Source: Paragemmobacter amnigenus
Lineage (GTDB): Bacteria > Pseudomonadota > Alphaproteobacteria > Rhodobacterales > Rhodobacteraceae
Reading direction: 5' to 3'
DNA length: 64,000 bases
NCBI RefSeq assembly: GCF_009908265.2
Contig: NZ_JAAATX020000002.1
Span: forward strand, 310,001-374,000
In this document: piece after piece, positions 9,060 through 17,042 of the stretch
How the letters are laid out: each line of letters starts with the position of its first letter
Position numbering within the stretch: position 1 is the first letter of the stretch
Notes under the pieces: model-generated
What the model was told of the DNA's origin: nothing
What the model saw: only the letters and a program-made list of their open reading frames with translations
Databases searched by the model: none
Position numbers and translations under genes: made by a program

Positions 9060-10469
9060 TCATCCGCTGCGCGCCGTGGACAAGAGCCACAGGCCAAGGC
9101 TGGTATAGCCCACCATCAGCACGGTCATCGGCAGATGTGACAGCGCGCGGGCGGCAGGGCCGGCAAGTTTCAGGGTCAGGTAGACGGCCAGCAGATGCGC
9201 CAGCAGGATGGCCGTGAATTGTGCGCCATAGATGGCGGGCATGACTGTCGGATCGGTCAGGAAGCCGAAAGAGACGAAGAATTCCGACAGGCCAAGCAGG
9301 CTGTCGCCGCGGAACAGCGGGTCGTTCAGGGCGGCCAGCGTATATTGCCCCGCCGTCAGCAGCGTCACCAGATAATGCGCTGCGTGATAGCCTGCGGCGA
9401 TGGCAAGGAAGGACAGCATCACCGGACCGGTGCGGAGGCTGCCGCCGCTCCACTGGCCCAGCCGCAGCGCGCCGAGGATCGTTGTGGCGGTAAGCGCCCA
9501 TGTTGCCAGAAGCCCCGCCGTATTCACCCCCATCACCGCCGACCGGCCCGTCGGTTCCAGCGGGTTCTCCCCGATCAGGCCCATCCACCAGAAGGTCTCC
9601 ATAAGCCCGTCGAAGGTCAGCGCGGCAAGGGCCAGCGTCACAAAGGCCGTGGCGCTGGGCGTCAGCGCCTCCATCCGCAGGACCTGCGCGCCGGGCCAGC
9701 CCAGCATCAGCCACACGCGATCCCCCGACCGGTCGAGCCAGAGCGGCGCAACGCGGGCGAGATAGCCCATGAGGACGGTCAGGAACTCTCCCTTTTCCAG
9801 CCAGTCCTCGCCCTCCAGCACCGCAAGCACAAAGATCACGCCCCAATAGATCAGGGCCGTCGTCGCCAGAACGAAGGGATCGTCGGGCGAAAGCGAGATC
9901 ATCTGGAACCATACAAAGCCCGCATAGCCCGCGACGGCGGGCAGGTGGCCGAGCCGCGCGAGGCCGATCCCGCCTGTCCGGCCAAGCAGGGTGCGCATGA
10001 TCCGGACGGGGCCGGTCCACGGATTGATCGGGCGCCACAGGTGCCCGAAAAGCATAGAGCCGAGCGGGACCGCGATCCAGATGCCGGTCCAGAAGACCAG
10101 CGTCATGAGGTTGTGCATCGGGTCGCGGGCGCCAAGCCAGCCCACAAGGACAAGTCCCAGAAAACAAAGGAATGACAGGTAGGAACTCAGGGTTTCCGGC
10201 AGCAGGACGCGCCGTTCCATGATCCGGCGGGGCTGGGGATCGGGCAGGGCGCGGGTGGCCGCGCCGATCAGGGCCGTCATGGCAACGGTGACGGCCGCCC
10301 CTGCGATGTACCAGCCCGTGGGAAGCGTCAGGACCACCGAAGGCGGCAGCGCGCAGGCGAAGGCGGCTGTCGGCAACAGCACGGCAACCTGTGCCGTGAA
10401 GGCTGCAACACTTTGTTTTGTTAGGCAAATCCGGCCATTCCGTGGTGCTGCCCACCCGCTCCGGCCCAT
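9060..10469 (-). CDS. Polytopic membrane protein of unknown function
   Basis: About 469 residues, with a signal-like hydrophobic N-terminus ending near AAFACALPP and roughly ten to twelve further hydrophobic segments rich in Trp and Leu. I recognise no enzymatic motif. Some members of what looks like the same family are annotated fenitrothion hydrolase in databases, but I see no hydrolase signature and would not transfer that name. The start is uncertain: the ATG at 10469 has only a weak AGGA leader, and the frame is open further upstream into the next gene. It sits inside the catabolic/transport string between UPF0280 and the Liv-type binding protein, so a transport or membrane-anchor role is possible. 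Confidence 0.75.
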   Translation of the reverse strand: MGRSGWAAPRNGRICLTKQSVAAFTAQVAVLLPTAAFACALPPSVVLTLPTGWYIAGAAVTVAMTALIGAATRALPDPQPRRIMERRVLLPETLSSYLSFLCFLGLVLVGWLGARDPMHNLMTLVFWTGIWIAVPLGSMLFGHLWRPINPWTGPVRIMRTLLGRTGGIGLARLGHLPAVAGYAGFVWFQMISLSPDDPFVLATTALIYWGVIFVLAVLEGEDWLEKGEFLTVLMGYLARVAPLWLDRSGDRVWLMLGWPGAQVLRMEALTPSATAFVTLALAALTFDGLMETFWWMGLIGENPLEPTGRSAVMGVNTAGLLATWALTATTILGALRLGQWSGGSLRTGPVMLSFLAIAAGYHAAHYLVTLLTAGQYTLAALNDPLFRGDSLLGLSEFFVSFGFLTDPTVMPAIYGAQFTAILLAHLLAVYLTLKLAGPAARALSHLPMTVLMVGYTSLGLWLLSTARSG

Positions 10470-10515
10470 CGTGCCGCGGGTCCTGCCCGTAAGCGTCGCG
10501 CGGCGGTGGGTGGGG

Positions 10516-11373
10516 TCAGGCAAGGGTGGACTCCGGTTCGGGAACGGACAGGGCGAGGGGGCCGACCGTCCTGTGTTCAGGGTGCAGGAAAAGTGCGGCG
10601 GCCTCAATGAGTCCCTGCGTGCGGAAGGCGCGGGCGGCGGCCTCTCCGGCGCAAAGCGCCATGACCGCTTCCTGTCTGCCTATTGTGCCGACAGCCGTCG
10701 TCACAAGGCGGTGGCCGAGGTCGCTGTCGGGGGCAAGGTCGAGGGCAGGCCGGCGGGTGATGCCGGGATGGCCGGGCAGATCCACGGCATTGGCGATCAT
10801 GGTCGCCGCCGCGTCGGCCATGGGGGCGGAGCGGGCAAGCACGGTGACGGCATCGGCGATGCCCAGCGAATGGGACCGCCCGCGCCAGCCGGAGGTGGCG
10901 ATGCCGCGGACGGGATCTGCGTGGCGGATGGTGACACGGTCGGGCAGATGATGGGGCTGATGGGGGCGGGCGGCGATGGCGCAGGTCAGGCTTTCGCCGC
11001 GGTCGAGATGCAGCGCGATGTCGCCGCCGTTGTTGGCATAGGCGCGAGTGATGCCGGGGCGGACGAAGAGGCGCAGGATTTCTTCGGCCACAGCCCCCGC
11101 CACGGCGGCCATTGGGGTGATGAAGGCGGGGCGGAAGGGGGCGGTAGCGGCGGCCATGCGGCGGGCGACGGGGCCGTGAAGGGGGGCATCGGGCGCGCGA
11201 AGGGCGGGGAGTTCGGCGCAGAGTTCCGGCAGGATCGCGGGGAAGCGGTCTGCCACGGCGGCGTAGCCTTCGGTCAGGGCGCGCGGGTCGCCCCAGCCCT
11301 GCAGGATCACGTCGATGGGGCCGTGGTTCAGGTGCAGCCGGTTGCCGGGAAGCCATGCGATGCGGGCGGTCAT
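10516..11373 (-). CDS. UPF0280 family protein (ApbE-like fold)
   Basis: A 285-residue protein of the UPF0280 family, distantly related to ApbE flavin transferases. The segment GIATSGWRGRSHSLG near residues 160-175 is the family hallmark, and the Ala-rich stretch ITPMAAVAGAVAEE is also typical. Its ATG overlaps the stop of the 6-hydroxynicotinate reductase-like gene by 4 nt, a linkage known in other genomes. The biochemical role is not established; help with flavin or Fe-S maturation of the neighbouring reductase is plausible but unproven. Confidence 0.85.
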   Translation of the reverse strand: MTARIAWLPGNRLHLNHGPIDVILQGWGDPRALTEGYAAVADRFPAILPELCAELPALRAPDAPLHGPVARRMAAATAPFRPAFITPMAAVAGAVAEEILRLFVRPGITRAYANNGGDIALHLDRGESLTCAIAARPHQPHHLPDRVTIRHADPVRGIATSGWRGRSHSLGIADAVTVLARSAPMADAAATMIANAVDLPGHPGITRRPALDLAPDSDLGHRLVTTAVGTIGRQEAVMALCAGEAAARAFRTQGLIEAAALFLHPEHRTVGPLALSVPEPESTLA

Positions 11374-12809
11374 GTCGGGCCGCCTCTCGGGTGGAGTTTC
11401 GCGGCGGTGGGATATTCGCCGCCGCGGTCGATGATGTCGGGCAGCGACCGGATCGCGTCGTCATGGCCGCCGAGGCGCAGGTAGGCGTCGCGGGGCAGGG
11501 TGAATTCGAGCGGGGCCACCAGCGCGGGGGTGGGGACATAGCCGAAGGCCCCGCGCGGCAGGCGGGTGACATCGACCATGAAGGTGATCCCGCCGCCCGG
11601 CCAGATGTAGCAGTCCGCCCCGCCGGAGGTCAGCCGCGTCTCGCCAGACTGGACGGACCGCGTAAGGCGCACGGGGTTCTTCGTCACGCCCGCCCGCAGC
11701 GACCCGCCGGCGCCGCCCATGAAGAGGACGGTGCAGAGGGAGGGTTCGCAATTCTCGTCAATCAGGGCGACGGTGGGAAGGAGATCGGGGGGGAGGGGGT
11801 GGCGTTGCGGCTTGAGGTTGTCATCCAATACGTAAAATACGTAATCTTCGCCGGTGGTGGAGACCATGAGGAGCCGCAGGCCGGGACGCGCGCCTTTCTT
11901 CGGGTTCCAGTCGCCGAGGATTTCGAGCGGGTCGGTCAGTTTCGTCCCGCCCCAGCCGAGGCCGGGTTCGGAGACGCGGAAATAGCGGCCCGGGGTGGAG
12001 CGGTGACCCTTTATCCGGATGCCCGTGGGTTCCCAGCCGATGACCTTGCCTGCCTGATGTTCGGACACGACGCCGGTGATGTGGTCGTCCACGACCACCA
12101 CCTCGTCCACCAGACCCTGCCACTGGCTGGCGAACATGCCGATGGTGGCGGAGCCGCAGCCGACGCGCATGCGGCGTTCGGGCGTGCCGTCCACGATGGG
12201 GGGGTGACCTGCCTGCACGGTGACGGTGGAGCCGTGGTCGATGGACAATTCCACCGCCTCGCCGTTGCAGAGCGCGAGGAGGGCCGAGCAGGTGAGGCGG
12301 CCTTCGGCCTTGCCCCCGCCGGTCAGGTGGTGGACGCCGCCGAGCGAGAGCATCTGCGAGCCGTATTCGGCGGTGGTCACATGTCCCACGGGTTCGCCCA
12401 TGTGCCGCACGGTTGCGCCTTCGGGGCCGAGGTGGCGGTCGGTGTCGATCTTCACCTTGACCCCGCAGTAGGAGAAGATCGCCTCGGTCACCACGGTGAC
12501 CATGTCGGCGCCGTCGATCTGCTGGCTGACGATGAAGGGGGCGGGTTTGTAGTCGGGATAGGTGGTGCCCGAGCCGATGCCGGTGACGGTGGTGTCGTCG
12601 GGGACGAGGCCGTCGGTCCATGTGGCGGCGGCGAAGGGGATGATGCGGTGCCCTTGGTCAAGGGCATGGGTCAGCAGCGCGACGGGATCGGTACGGACGA
12701 TGCGGCCCGCGTCATTGGCATAGCGGTCGCAGGCCCCCGTCTGGCCCGGCGCGATGTAGCACATCACGGGGCAGGCATCGCAGCGGATCTTTTCGGGGGC
12801 GGCTGTCAT
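11370..12809 (-). CDS. 6-hydroxynicotinate reductase-like iron-sulfur protein
   Basis: A 479-residue protein resembling 6-hydroxynicotinate reductase, which uses low-potential electrons to reduce the pyridine ring in nicotinate breakdown. A 4Fe-4S-type motif is at the N-terminus: Cys10, Cys13, Cys17 and Cys27 (C-x2-C-x3-C-x9-C). The start is the ATG at 12809; the longer open frame adds a Pro-rich run unlike the family. Its stop overlaps the UPF0280 start. No other nicotinate-fermentation genes (enamidase, mutases) are visible, so the true substrate may be a different hydroxylated N-heterocycle. Confidence 0.75.
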   Translation of the reverse strand: MTAAPEKIRCDACPVMCYIAPGQTGACDRYANDAGRIVRTDPVALLTHALDQGHRIIPFAAATWTDGLVPDDTTVTGIGSGTTYPDYKPAPFIVSQQIDGADMVTVVTEAIFSYCGVKVKIDTDRHLGPEGATVRHMGEPVGHVTTAEYGSQMLSLGGVHHLTGGGKAEGRLTCSALLALCNGEAVELSIDHGSTVTVQAGHPPIVDGTPERRMRVGCGSATIGMFASQWQGLVDEVVVVDDHITGVVSEHQAGKVIGWEPTGIRIKGHRSTPGRYFRVSEPGLGWGGTKLTDPLEILGDWNPKKGARPGLRLLMVSTTGEDYVFYVLDDNLKPQRHPLPPDLLPTVALIDENCEPSLCTVLFMGGAGGSLRAGVTKNPVRLTRSVQSGETRLTSGGADCYIWPGGGITFMVDVTRLPRGAFGYVPTPALVAPLEFTLPRDAYLRLGGHDDAIRSLPDIIDRGGEYPTAAKLHPRGGPT

Positions 12810-12844
12810 GGACGGCCCCGCGCCGCTTTGCCGGGCTGGCCTCG

Positions 12845-12902
12845 GCGGGGGGCTGTCTGCCCCCCGCACCCCCCGAGGATATTTGGGAACAGATGAAGGG
12901 GG
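12845..12902 (+). repeat. Intergenic repeat copy A: G/C hairpin plus TATTTGGG/AGATGAAG box
   Basis: A 9-bp perfect hairpin (GCGGGGGGC / GCCCCCCGC, loop TGTCT, 12845-12867) is followed by CCCCCCGAGG, ATATTTGGG and AGATGAAGG. The same composite recurs near 31.6, 33.2, 54.4 and 62.7 kb in this window. Here it fills most of the 97-nt gap between the hydroxylase gene and the reductase gene. Confidence 0.8.
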
Positions 12903-12906
12903 CGGA

Positions 12907-15582
12907 TCATGTCTCTGCCCCCTTGATCGCGGCGAGGATGCGGTGGGGCAGGGCGGGCAGGCGGGTGATCTCGGCCCCTGTGGCGTGGCGGATGGCGTTC
13001 AGGATGGCGGGGGCGGTGGGGATGAGGACGTGTTCGCCAAGGCCCTTGGCACCGAAGGGGCCTTCGGGATCGGGGACCTCGATCAGGATGGATGTGATGG
13101 GCGGGACGTCGGAGGTGGTGGGGATGAGGTAGTCGTGCAGGTTCTCGGTCCGGCCGGGGGTGTATTCCTCCATCAGGGCAAGGCCGATGCCCTGCGCGAT
13201 GCCGCCTTCGATCTGGCCGGTGGCGAGGAGGGGGTTGATCGCGCGGCCAAGGTCGTGGGCGGCGGTGATGCGGTGCAGGGTGACGGTGCCGAGCGCGGGG
13301 TCGACGGACAGTTCCACCATCTGCGCGCCGTAGCCGTAGACGGCATAGGGGCGGCCTTGGCCGTTTTCGTCAAGCGGGGCGGTGGGGGGATCGTAGGTCG
13401 CCTCGGACGAGAGGGCGTAGCCGAGCGGGTCGGTGGGCAGGGAGGCGAGGTCGATGCGGCGGGTGGTGCCCGCGTCGGTGATGGTGAGCACGGGACCGTC
13501 GAGCGAGAGGGTGGCGGCGTCGGAGGCGTTTGCGTGGCGCAGGATGGCGGCGCGCAGCGCGCGGGCGCTGTCATGGGCGGCGCGGCCGGAGACATAGGTC
13601 TGGCGCGAGGCGGAGGTCTTGCCGGCGTCGGGGGTGAGGGCGGTGTCGGGGCCGATGAGGTGGAACTGCGCGACGGGCAGGCCCAGTGCCTCGGCGGCGA
13701 TCTGGGCGATGACGGTGTTGGAGCCCTGGCCGATGTCGGTGGCGCCCTGATGCAGGGTCAGGGTGCCGTCGCGGGTGAGGCCGATCCGGATGGTGGAGGG
13801 GTTGGGCAGCGAGGTGTTGCCGCAGCCATACCAGCAGGAGGCGATGCCGACGCCGCGGTGGGGGCTGGCGGCGGCCTCGTCCAGCGCGCGCTTCCAGTGG
13901 GGGCGGAGCGCCTCCAGACAGTGCGCGATGCCCGTGGCGTGCAGGATCTGGCCGGTGGCGGAGGCGTCGCCGTCGCGCAGTGCGTTCCGCAGGCGGAAGT
14001 CGAGGCGGTCGAGGCCCGCCTTTTCGGCGAGGCGGTCATAGAGCGTTTCCTGCCAGATGGCGGCCTGAGGGACGCCGAAGCCGCGGAAGGCACCCGAGAC
14101 GGGGTTGTTGGTGTGGATCGCGCGGGCGGTGGCGCGGACATTGGGGGTCAGGTAGGGGCCGGTGGCGTGGACAGGCACGCGGTTGGCGACGGTGGGGCCC
14201 CAGCTGGCATAGGCGCCGGTGTCGAAGCGCCCGTCGAAGTCCAGCGCGGTGATGCGACCCGTGGCGTCGCAGGCGATGCGGCCCGACATCTGCGCGGGGT
14301 GGCGTTTGGTGGTGGAGGCCATGCTTTCCGCGCGGGTATAGGTCATCCGCACGGGGCGTCGCAGTTTCAGCGCGGCCAGGCCGAGGAGCGGTTGCAGCGA
14401 GAGGTCAAGCTTGGAGCCGAAGCCCCCGCCCACGGCAGAGGGGAGGATGCGGACGCGGTCGGGCGGCAGGGCGAGGATGGTGGCGGTGTCGTCGCGGTCC
14501 ATCACGGGGGCCTGCGTGCAGGCGCGGATGCAGAGCGTGTCGCCCTCCATCCATGCGGCGCCTGCCTCGGGTTCGATATAGGCGTGTTCGACGAAGGCGG
14601 TGGTGATGGAGCCTTCGACGACATGGGCCGAGGTGGCGAGCGCGCTGTCCACCTCTCCCTTGACCACGCGCCCCTGCGTGAGCAGGTTGCCGGGGCGGTT
14701 CGGGTGGACGAGGTCGGGCGCGGTTTCCGCCGTGGCGGGATCGGTCAGGGCGGGGAGCGGGGTCCAGTTGATCGGGAAGGCGGAGAGGTCGGGGTCGTGG
14801 CCTGGTTCGGTGGCAATCAGGGCCACGGCTTCGCCACGGAAGCGCGCGGGGCTGGGGGCGAGGGCGGGCTGGTCGGCGAAGGGCGGGATGACGCCAAAGG
14901 CATTCCGGCCGGGGATGTCGGCGGCGGTGAAGACGGCGGCGATGCCGGGTCGGTTGGCATAGGCGGCGAGGTCGCCGAAGGTGAAGGCGGCATGGGCATG
15001 GGGCGAGCGGATGGCGTGCAGGGTCAGCGCGCCTTCGGGGATCACATCCGCGCCGAAGAGATCGCCCGCCACCTTTGCCGCACCGTCCAGCCGCTGGAGC
15101 GGCTGGCCCACGGCGGGGCCATCCGGAGGCGGGTCCACGGGCAAGCCCGTGTCGCAGACCGCCGCAATGATCTTGGCGTATCCGGTGCAGCGGCAGAGGA
15201 CGCCGCCAAGGGCCTGTTCCGCCTCGGCCGTGGTCGGGGCGGAGGTGCGGGACAGGAGGTCCGCCGCCGCCATCAGCATTCCCGGCGTGCAGATGCCGCA
15301 TTGCGCGGCGCCGTGGCGCAGGAAGGCCGCGCGCAGGCGGGTGAGGGTCGGGGTGTCCGCCTCGACCGTTTCCACGCGACGGCCTGCGACACGGGCGGCG
15401 GGGATGAGGCAGGCACAGGTGGCACGCCCGTCCACGAGCACCGTGCAGGCCCCGCAATCCCCCGCGTCGCAGCCGACCTTGGTGCCCCTGAGGCCCAAGG
15501 TTTCGCGCAGCACATCGGTCAGGCGGCGGGTGGGCGGGCAATCCGCCGAGACGGATCGGCCGTTCAGGGTGAAGTCGATCAT
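12907..15582 (-). CDS. Fused 2Fe-2S/molybdopterin hydroxylase, xanthine dehydrogenase family
   Basis: An 891-residue enzyme that joins the small iron-sulfur subunit and the large molybdenum subunit of the xanthine oxidase family. Residues 1-140 carry the plant-type 2Fe-2S set (Cys38, 43, 46, 58) and the second 2Fe-2S set (Cys95, 98, 130, 132). The molybdopterin part follows, with [19 protein letters not shown] and the catalytic Glu near residue 850 in AKGLGE. The reaction expected is hydroxylation of a carbon next to a ring nitrogen, or oxidation of an aldehyde. The ATG at 15582 overlaps the FAD-subunit stop by 4 nt and is preferred over an in-frame GTG 9 nt upstream. Confidence 0.92.
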   Translation of the reverse strand: MIDFTLNGRSVSADCPPTRRLTDVLRETLGLRGTKVGCDAGDCGACTVLVDGRATCACLIPAARVAGRRVETVEADTPTLTRLRAAFLRHGAAQCGICTPGMLMAAADLLSRTSAPTTAEAEQALGGVLCRCTGYAKIIAAVCDTGLPVDPPPDGPAVGQPLQRLDGAAKVAGDLFGADVIPEGALTLHAIRSPHAHAAFTFGDLAAYANRPGIAAVFTAADIPGRNAFGVIPPFADQPALAPSPARFRGEAVALIATEPGHDPDLSAFPINWTPLPALTDPATAETAPDLVHPNRPGNLLTQGRVVKGEVDSALATSAHVVEGSITTAFVEHAYIEPEAGAAWMEGDTLCIRACTQAPVMDRDDTATILALPPDRVRILPSAVGGGFGSKLDLSLQPLLGLAALKLRRPVRMTYTRAESMASTTKRHPAQMSGRIACDATGRITALDFDGRFDTGAYASWGPTVANRVPVHATGPYLTPNVRATARAIHTNNPVSGAFRGFGVPQAAIWQETLYDRLAEKAGLDRLDFRLRNALRDGDASATGQILHATGIAHCLEALRPHWKRALDEAAASPHRGVGIASCWYGCGNTSLPNPSTIRIGLTRDGTLTLHQGATDIGQGSNTVIAQIAAEALGLPVAQFHLIGPDTALTPDAGKTSASRQTYVSGRAAHDSARALRAAILRHANASDAATLSLDGPVLTITDAGTTRRIDLASLPTDPLGYALSSEATYDPPTAPLDENGQGRPYAVYGYGAQMVELSVDPALGTVTLHRITAAHDLGRAINPLLATGQIEGGIAQGIGLALMEEYTPGRTENLHDYLIPTTSDVPPITSILIEVPDPEGPFGAKGLGEHVLIPTAPAILNAIRHATGAEITRLPALPHRILAAIKGAET

Positions 15583-16409
15583 GCCGCGCACCCCGCAACG
15601 GCACGGCGGAGCAGTTCGGTCGCTGCCGTCAGCCGGTAGGCGGCAGTGGCGCGGATGTCGTCGATGGGGGCAAGCGCCCGCGCAAGGGCCGCTTCGGTGA
15701 TCAGGGCGGGCGCGTCTTGCAGGCTGTGACCGGTCAGGGCGTGTTCCAGTTCGGGCAGGCGGGTGGCGACGGGGCCGCAGGCGCCCACGGCAAGCCGGGC
15801 CTTGGCGATGCGGGGCCCATCCAGCGTGAGGTTGGCGGCAACCATGGCGATGGAGATCACCAGATGGGCCCGCGCGCCGAGCTTGAGAAAGCAGGAGCGA
15901 CCCGCGAGTGCGGCGGCGGGGATATGGATTGCGGCCAGCACCTCGCCCTGCCCAAGCGCGGTGCGGCGGGGGCCGAGCAGAAAGGCCGCGAGGGGCAGAT
16001 GGCGGCTGCCGTCAGGTCCGGCGAGTTCCACGCCAGCGTCCAGCGCCAGCAGCGGCGGGATGCCATCGGCGGCGGGCGAGGCATTGCACAGGTTGCCGCC
16101 GATCGTGCCCGCGTTCTGGATCTGTCGCCCGCCCACCTGCAGCGCGGCCTGTTGCAGGGCGTGCAGGGCTGGGGGAAGCGCGGCCTCGGCCAAGGTGGAC
16201 CATGTGGTCGCGGCCCCGATCCGCAGACCATCCGCAGTCCGGTCGATGCCGCAAAGGGCAGGAATGGCGGTCACATCCAGCACGTCACCGGCAAGGTCCT
16301 GCGCCTGCGTGGCGGGATAGAGGTCGGTTCCCCCCGCAAGAACCTGCGCCGTGCCTGACGAAAGCAGGGCGACCGCCTCGGGCAGGGTCTGGGGGCGGGA
16401 GTAGCGCAT
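15579..16409 (-). CDS. FAD-binding subunit of the molybdenum hydroxylase (CoxM-like)
   Basis: A 276-residue FAD-binding protein of the CoxM/CutM/XdhB type that passes electrons from the iron-sulfur clusters to the acceptor. Family motifs are visible: [10 protein letters not shown] near residues 22-31 for the FAD phosphates and [19 protein letters not shown] in the middle. It is the first gene of the leftward string and overlaps the fused hydroxylase. It diverges from the MarR gene across a 113-nt region that must hold both promoters. Confidence 0.93.
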   Translation of the reverse strand: MRYSRPQTLPEAVALLSSGTAQVLAGGTDLYPATQAQDLAGDVLDVTAIPALCGIDRTADGLRIGAATTWSTLAEAALPPALHALQQAALQVGGRQIQNAGTIGGNLCNASPAADGIPPLLALDAGVELAGPDGSRHLPLAAFLLGPRRTALGQGEVLAAIHIPAAALAGRSCFLKLGARAHLVISIAMVAANLTLDGPRIAKARLAVGACGPVATRLPELEHALTGHSLQDAPALITEAALARALAPIDDIRATAAYRLTAATELLRRAVAGCAA

Positions 16410-16429
16410 CCTTGGACCGTCGATTGTTG

Positions 16430-16439
16430 GTATGCATAC
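16430..16439. promoter_or_regulatory. GTATGCATAC palindrome in the hydroxylase/MarR divergent promoter
   Basis: A perfect 10-bp palindrome sits 21 nt upstream of the FAD-subunit ATG and 84 nt upstream of the MarR ATG. Its position fits an operator for the adjacent MarR protein, but there is no second copy and the flanks do not extend the symmetry. Confidence 0.4.
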
Positions 16440-16522
16440 GAGATTGGGGTGGTGCCGGGGATTCTGTCAACAGCCTTGCAGGCGAGACTTGCACGGCGGC
16501 GGAGCGGGGCGGATAAGGGGAT

Positions 16523-16942
16523 ATGGGCAAGGCGACCGCTTATCTTCTGGACGAGCAGATCGGCTATCTGCTGCGACGCGCGACGCAGCGGCATCTGGCG
16601 ATTTTCTCGGCCCGCATCCCGCGCGTGACGACGACGCAATGGGCGGTGCTGGCGCGCCTGATGGAACTTGGACCGCTGTCGCAGAACCTGCTGGGGCGCG
16701 AGACGGCGATGGATGCCGCCACCGTGAAGGGCGTGGTGGACCGTCTGGCACGCGAGGGGCTGGTGGCGACTGCGCCCGATCCCTCGGACCGGCGGCGGTT
16801 GATCGTGGGGCTGACCGGCGAAGGGCGTGCCTTCTGCGAGGAGGCTCTGGCCAGCGCGGCCCGCGTATCGGACGAGACGCTTGCCCCGCTGGGGCCGGAG
16901 GAGCGGCGCGTCCTGCTGGACCTTCTGGCGCGGCTGGTCTGA
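16523..16942 (+). CDS. MarR-family transcriptional regulator
   Basis: A 139-residue winged-helix regulator. The MarR core is clear: QWAVLARLMELGPLSQNLLG, a recognition helix in MDAATVKGVVDRLAREGLV, and the wing with DPSDRRRLIVGLT. MarR proteins usually repress adjacent catabolic genes and release DNA on binding an aromatic ligand. It is divergent from the molybdenum-hydroxylase operon and 100 nt upstream of the flavoprotein gene, so it is the obvious local regulator of both. Confidence 0.92.
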   Translation: MGKATAYLLDEQIGYLLRRATQRHLAIFSARIPRVTTTQWAVLARLMELGPLSQNLLGRETAMDAATVKGVVDRLAREGLVATAPDPSDRRRLIVGLTGEGRAFCEEALASAARVSDETLAPLGPEERRVLLDLLARLV

Positions 16943-17042
16943 CGGGCGCGGAGGTCGCGGCGGGACAAGCCGTCGTCGCGGGCGGGCATGTGCGGCGGCG
17001 GGGGAACGGGCAGCCTGCAGGCAGCCAGAAGGAGCGACAGGC

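Noticed and set aside
6747-9140. Plus-strand open frame of about 800 codons opposite the Liv-type permease and binding-protein genes
   Set aside because: Shadow frame across three transporter genes with clear motifs.
12808-15639. Long plus-strand open frame (about 940 codons) opposite the molybdenum hydroxylase
   Set aside because: Mirror of a gene with intact Fe-S and Mo motifs; its composition is Gly/Arg/Val-rich and without recognisable domains.
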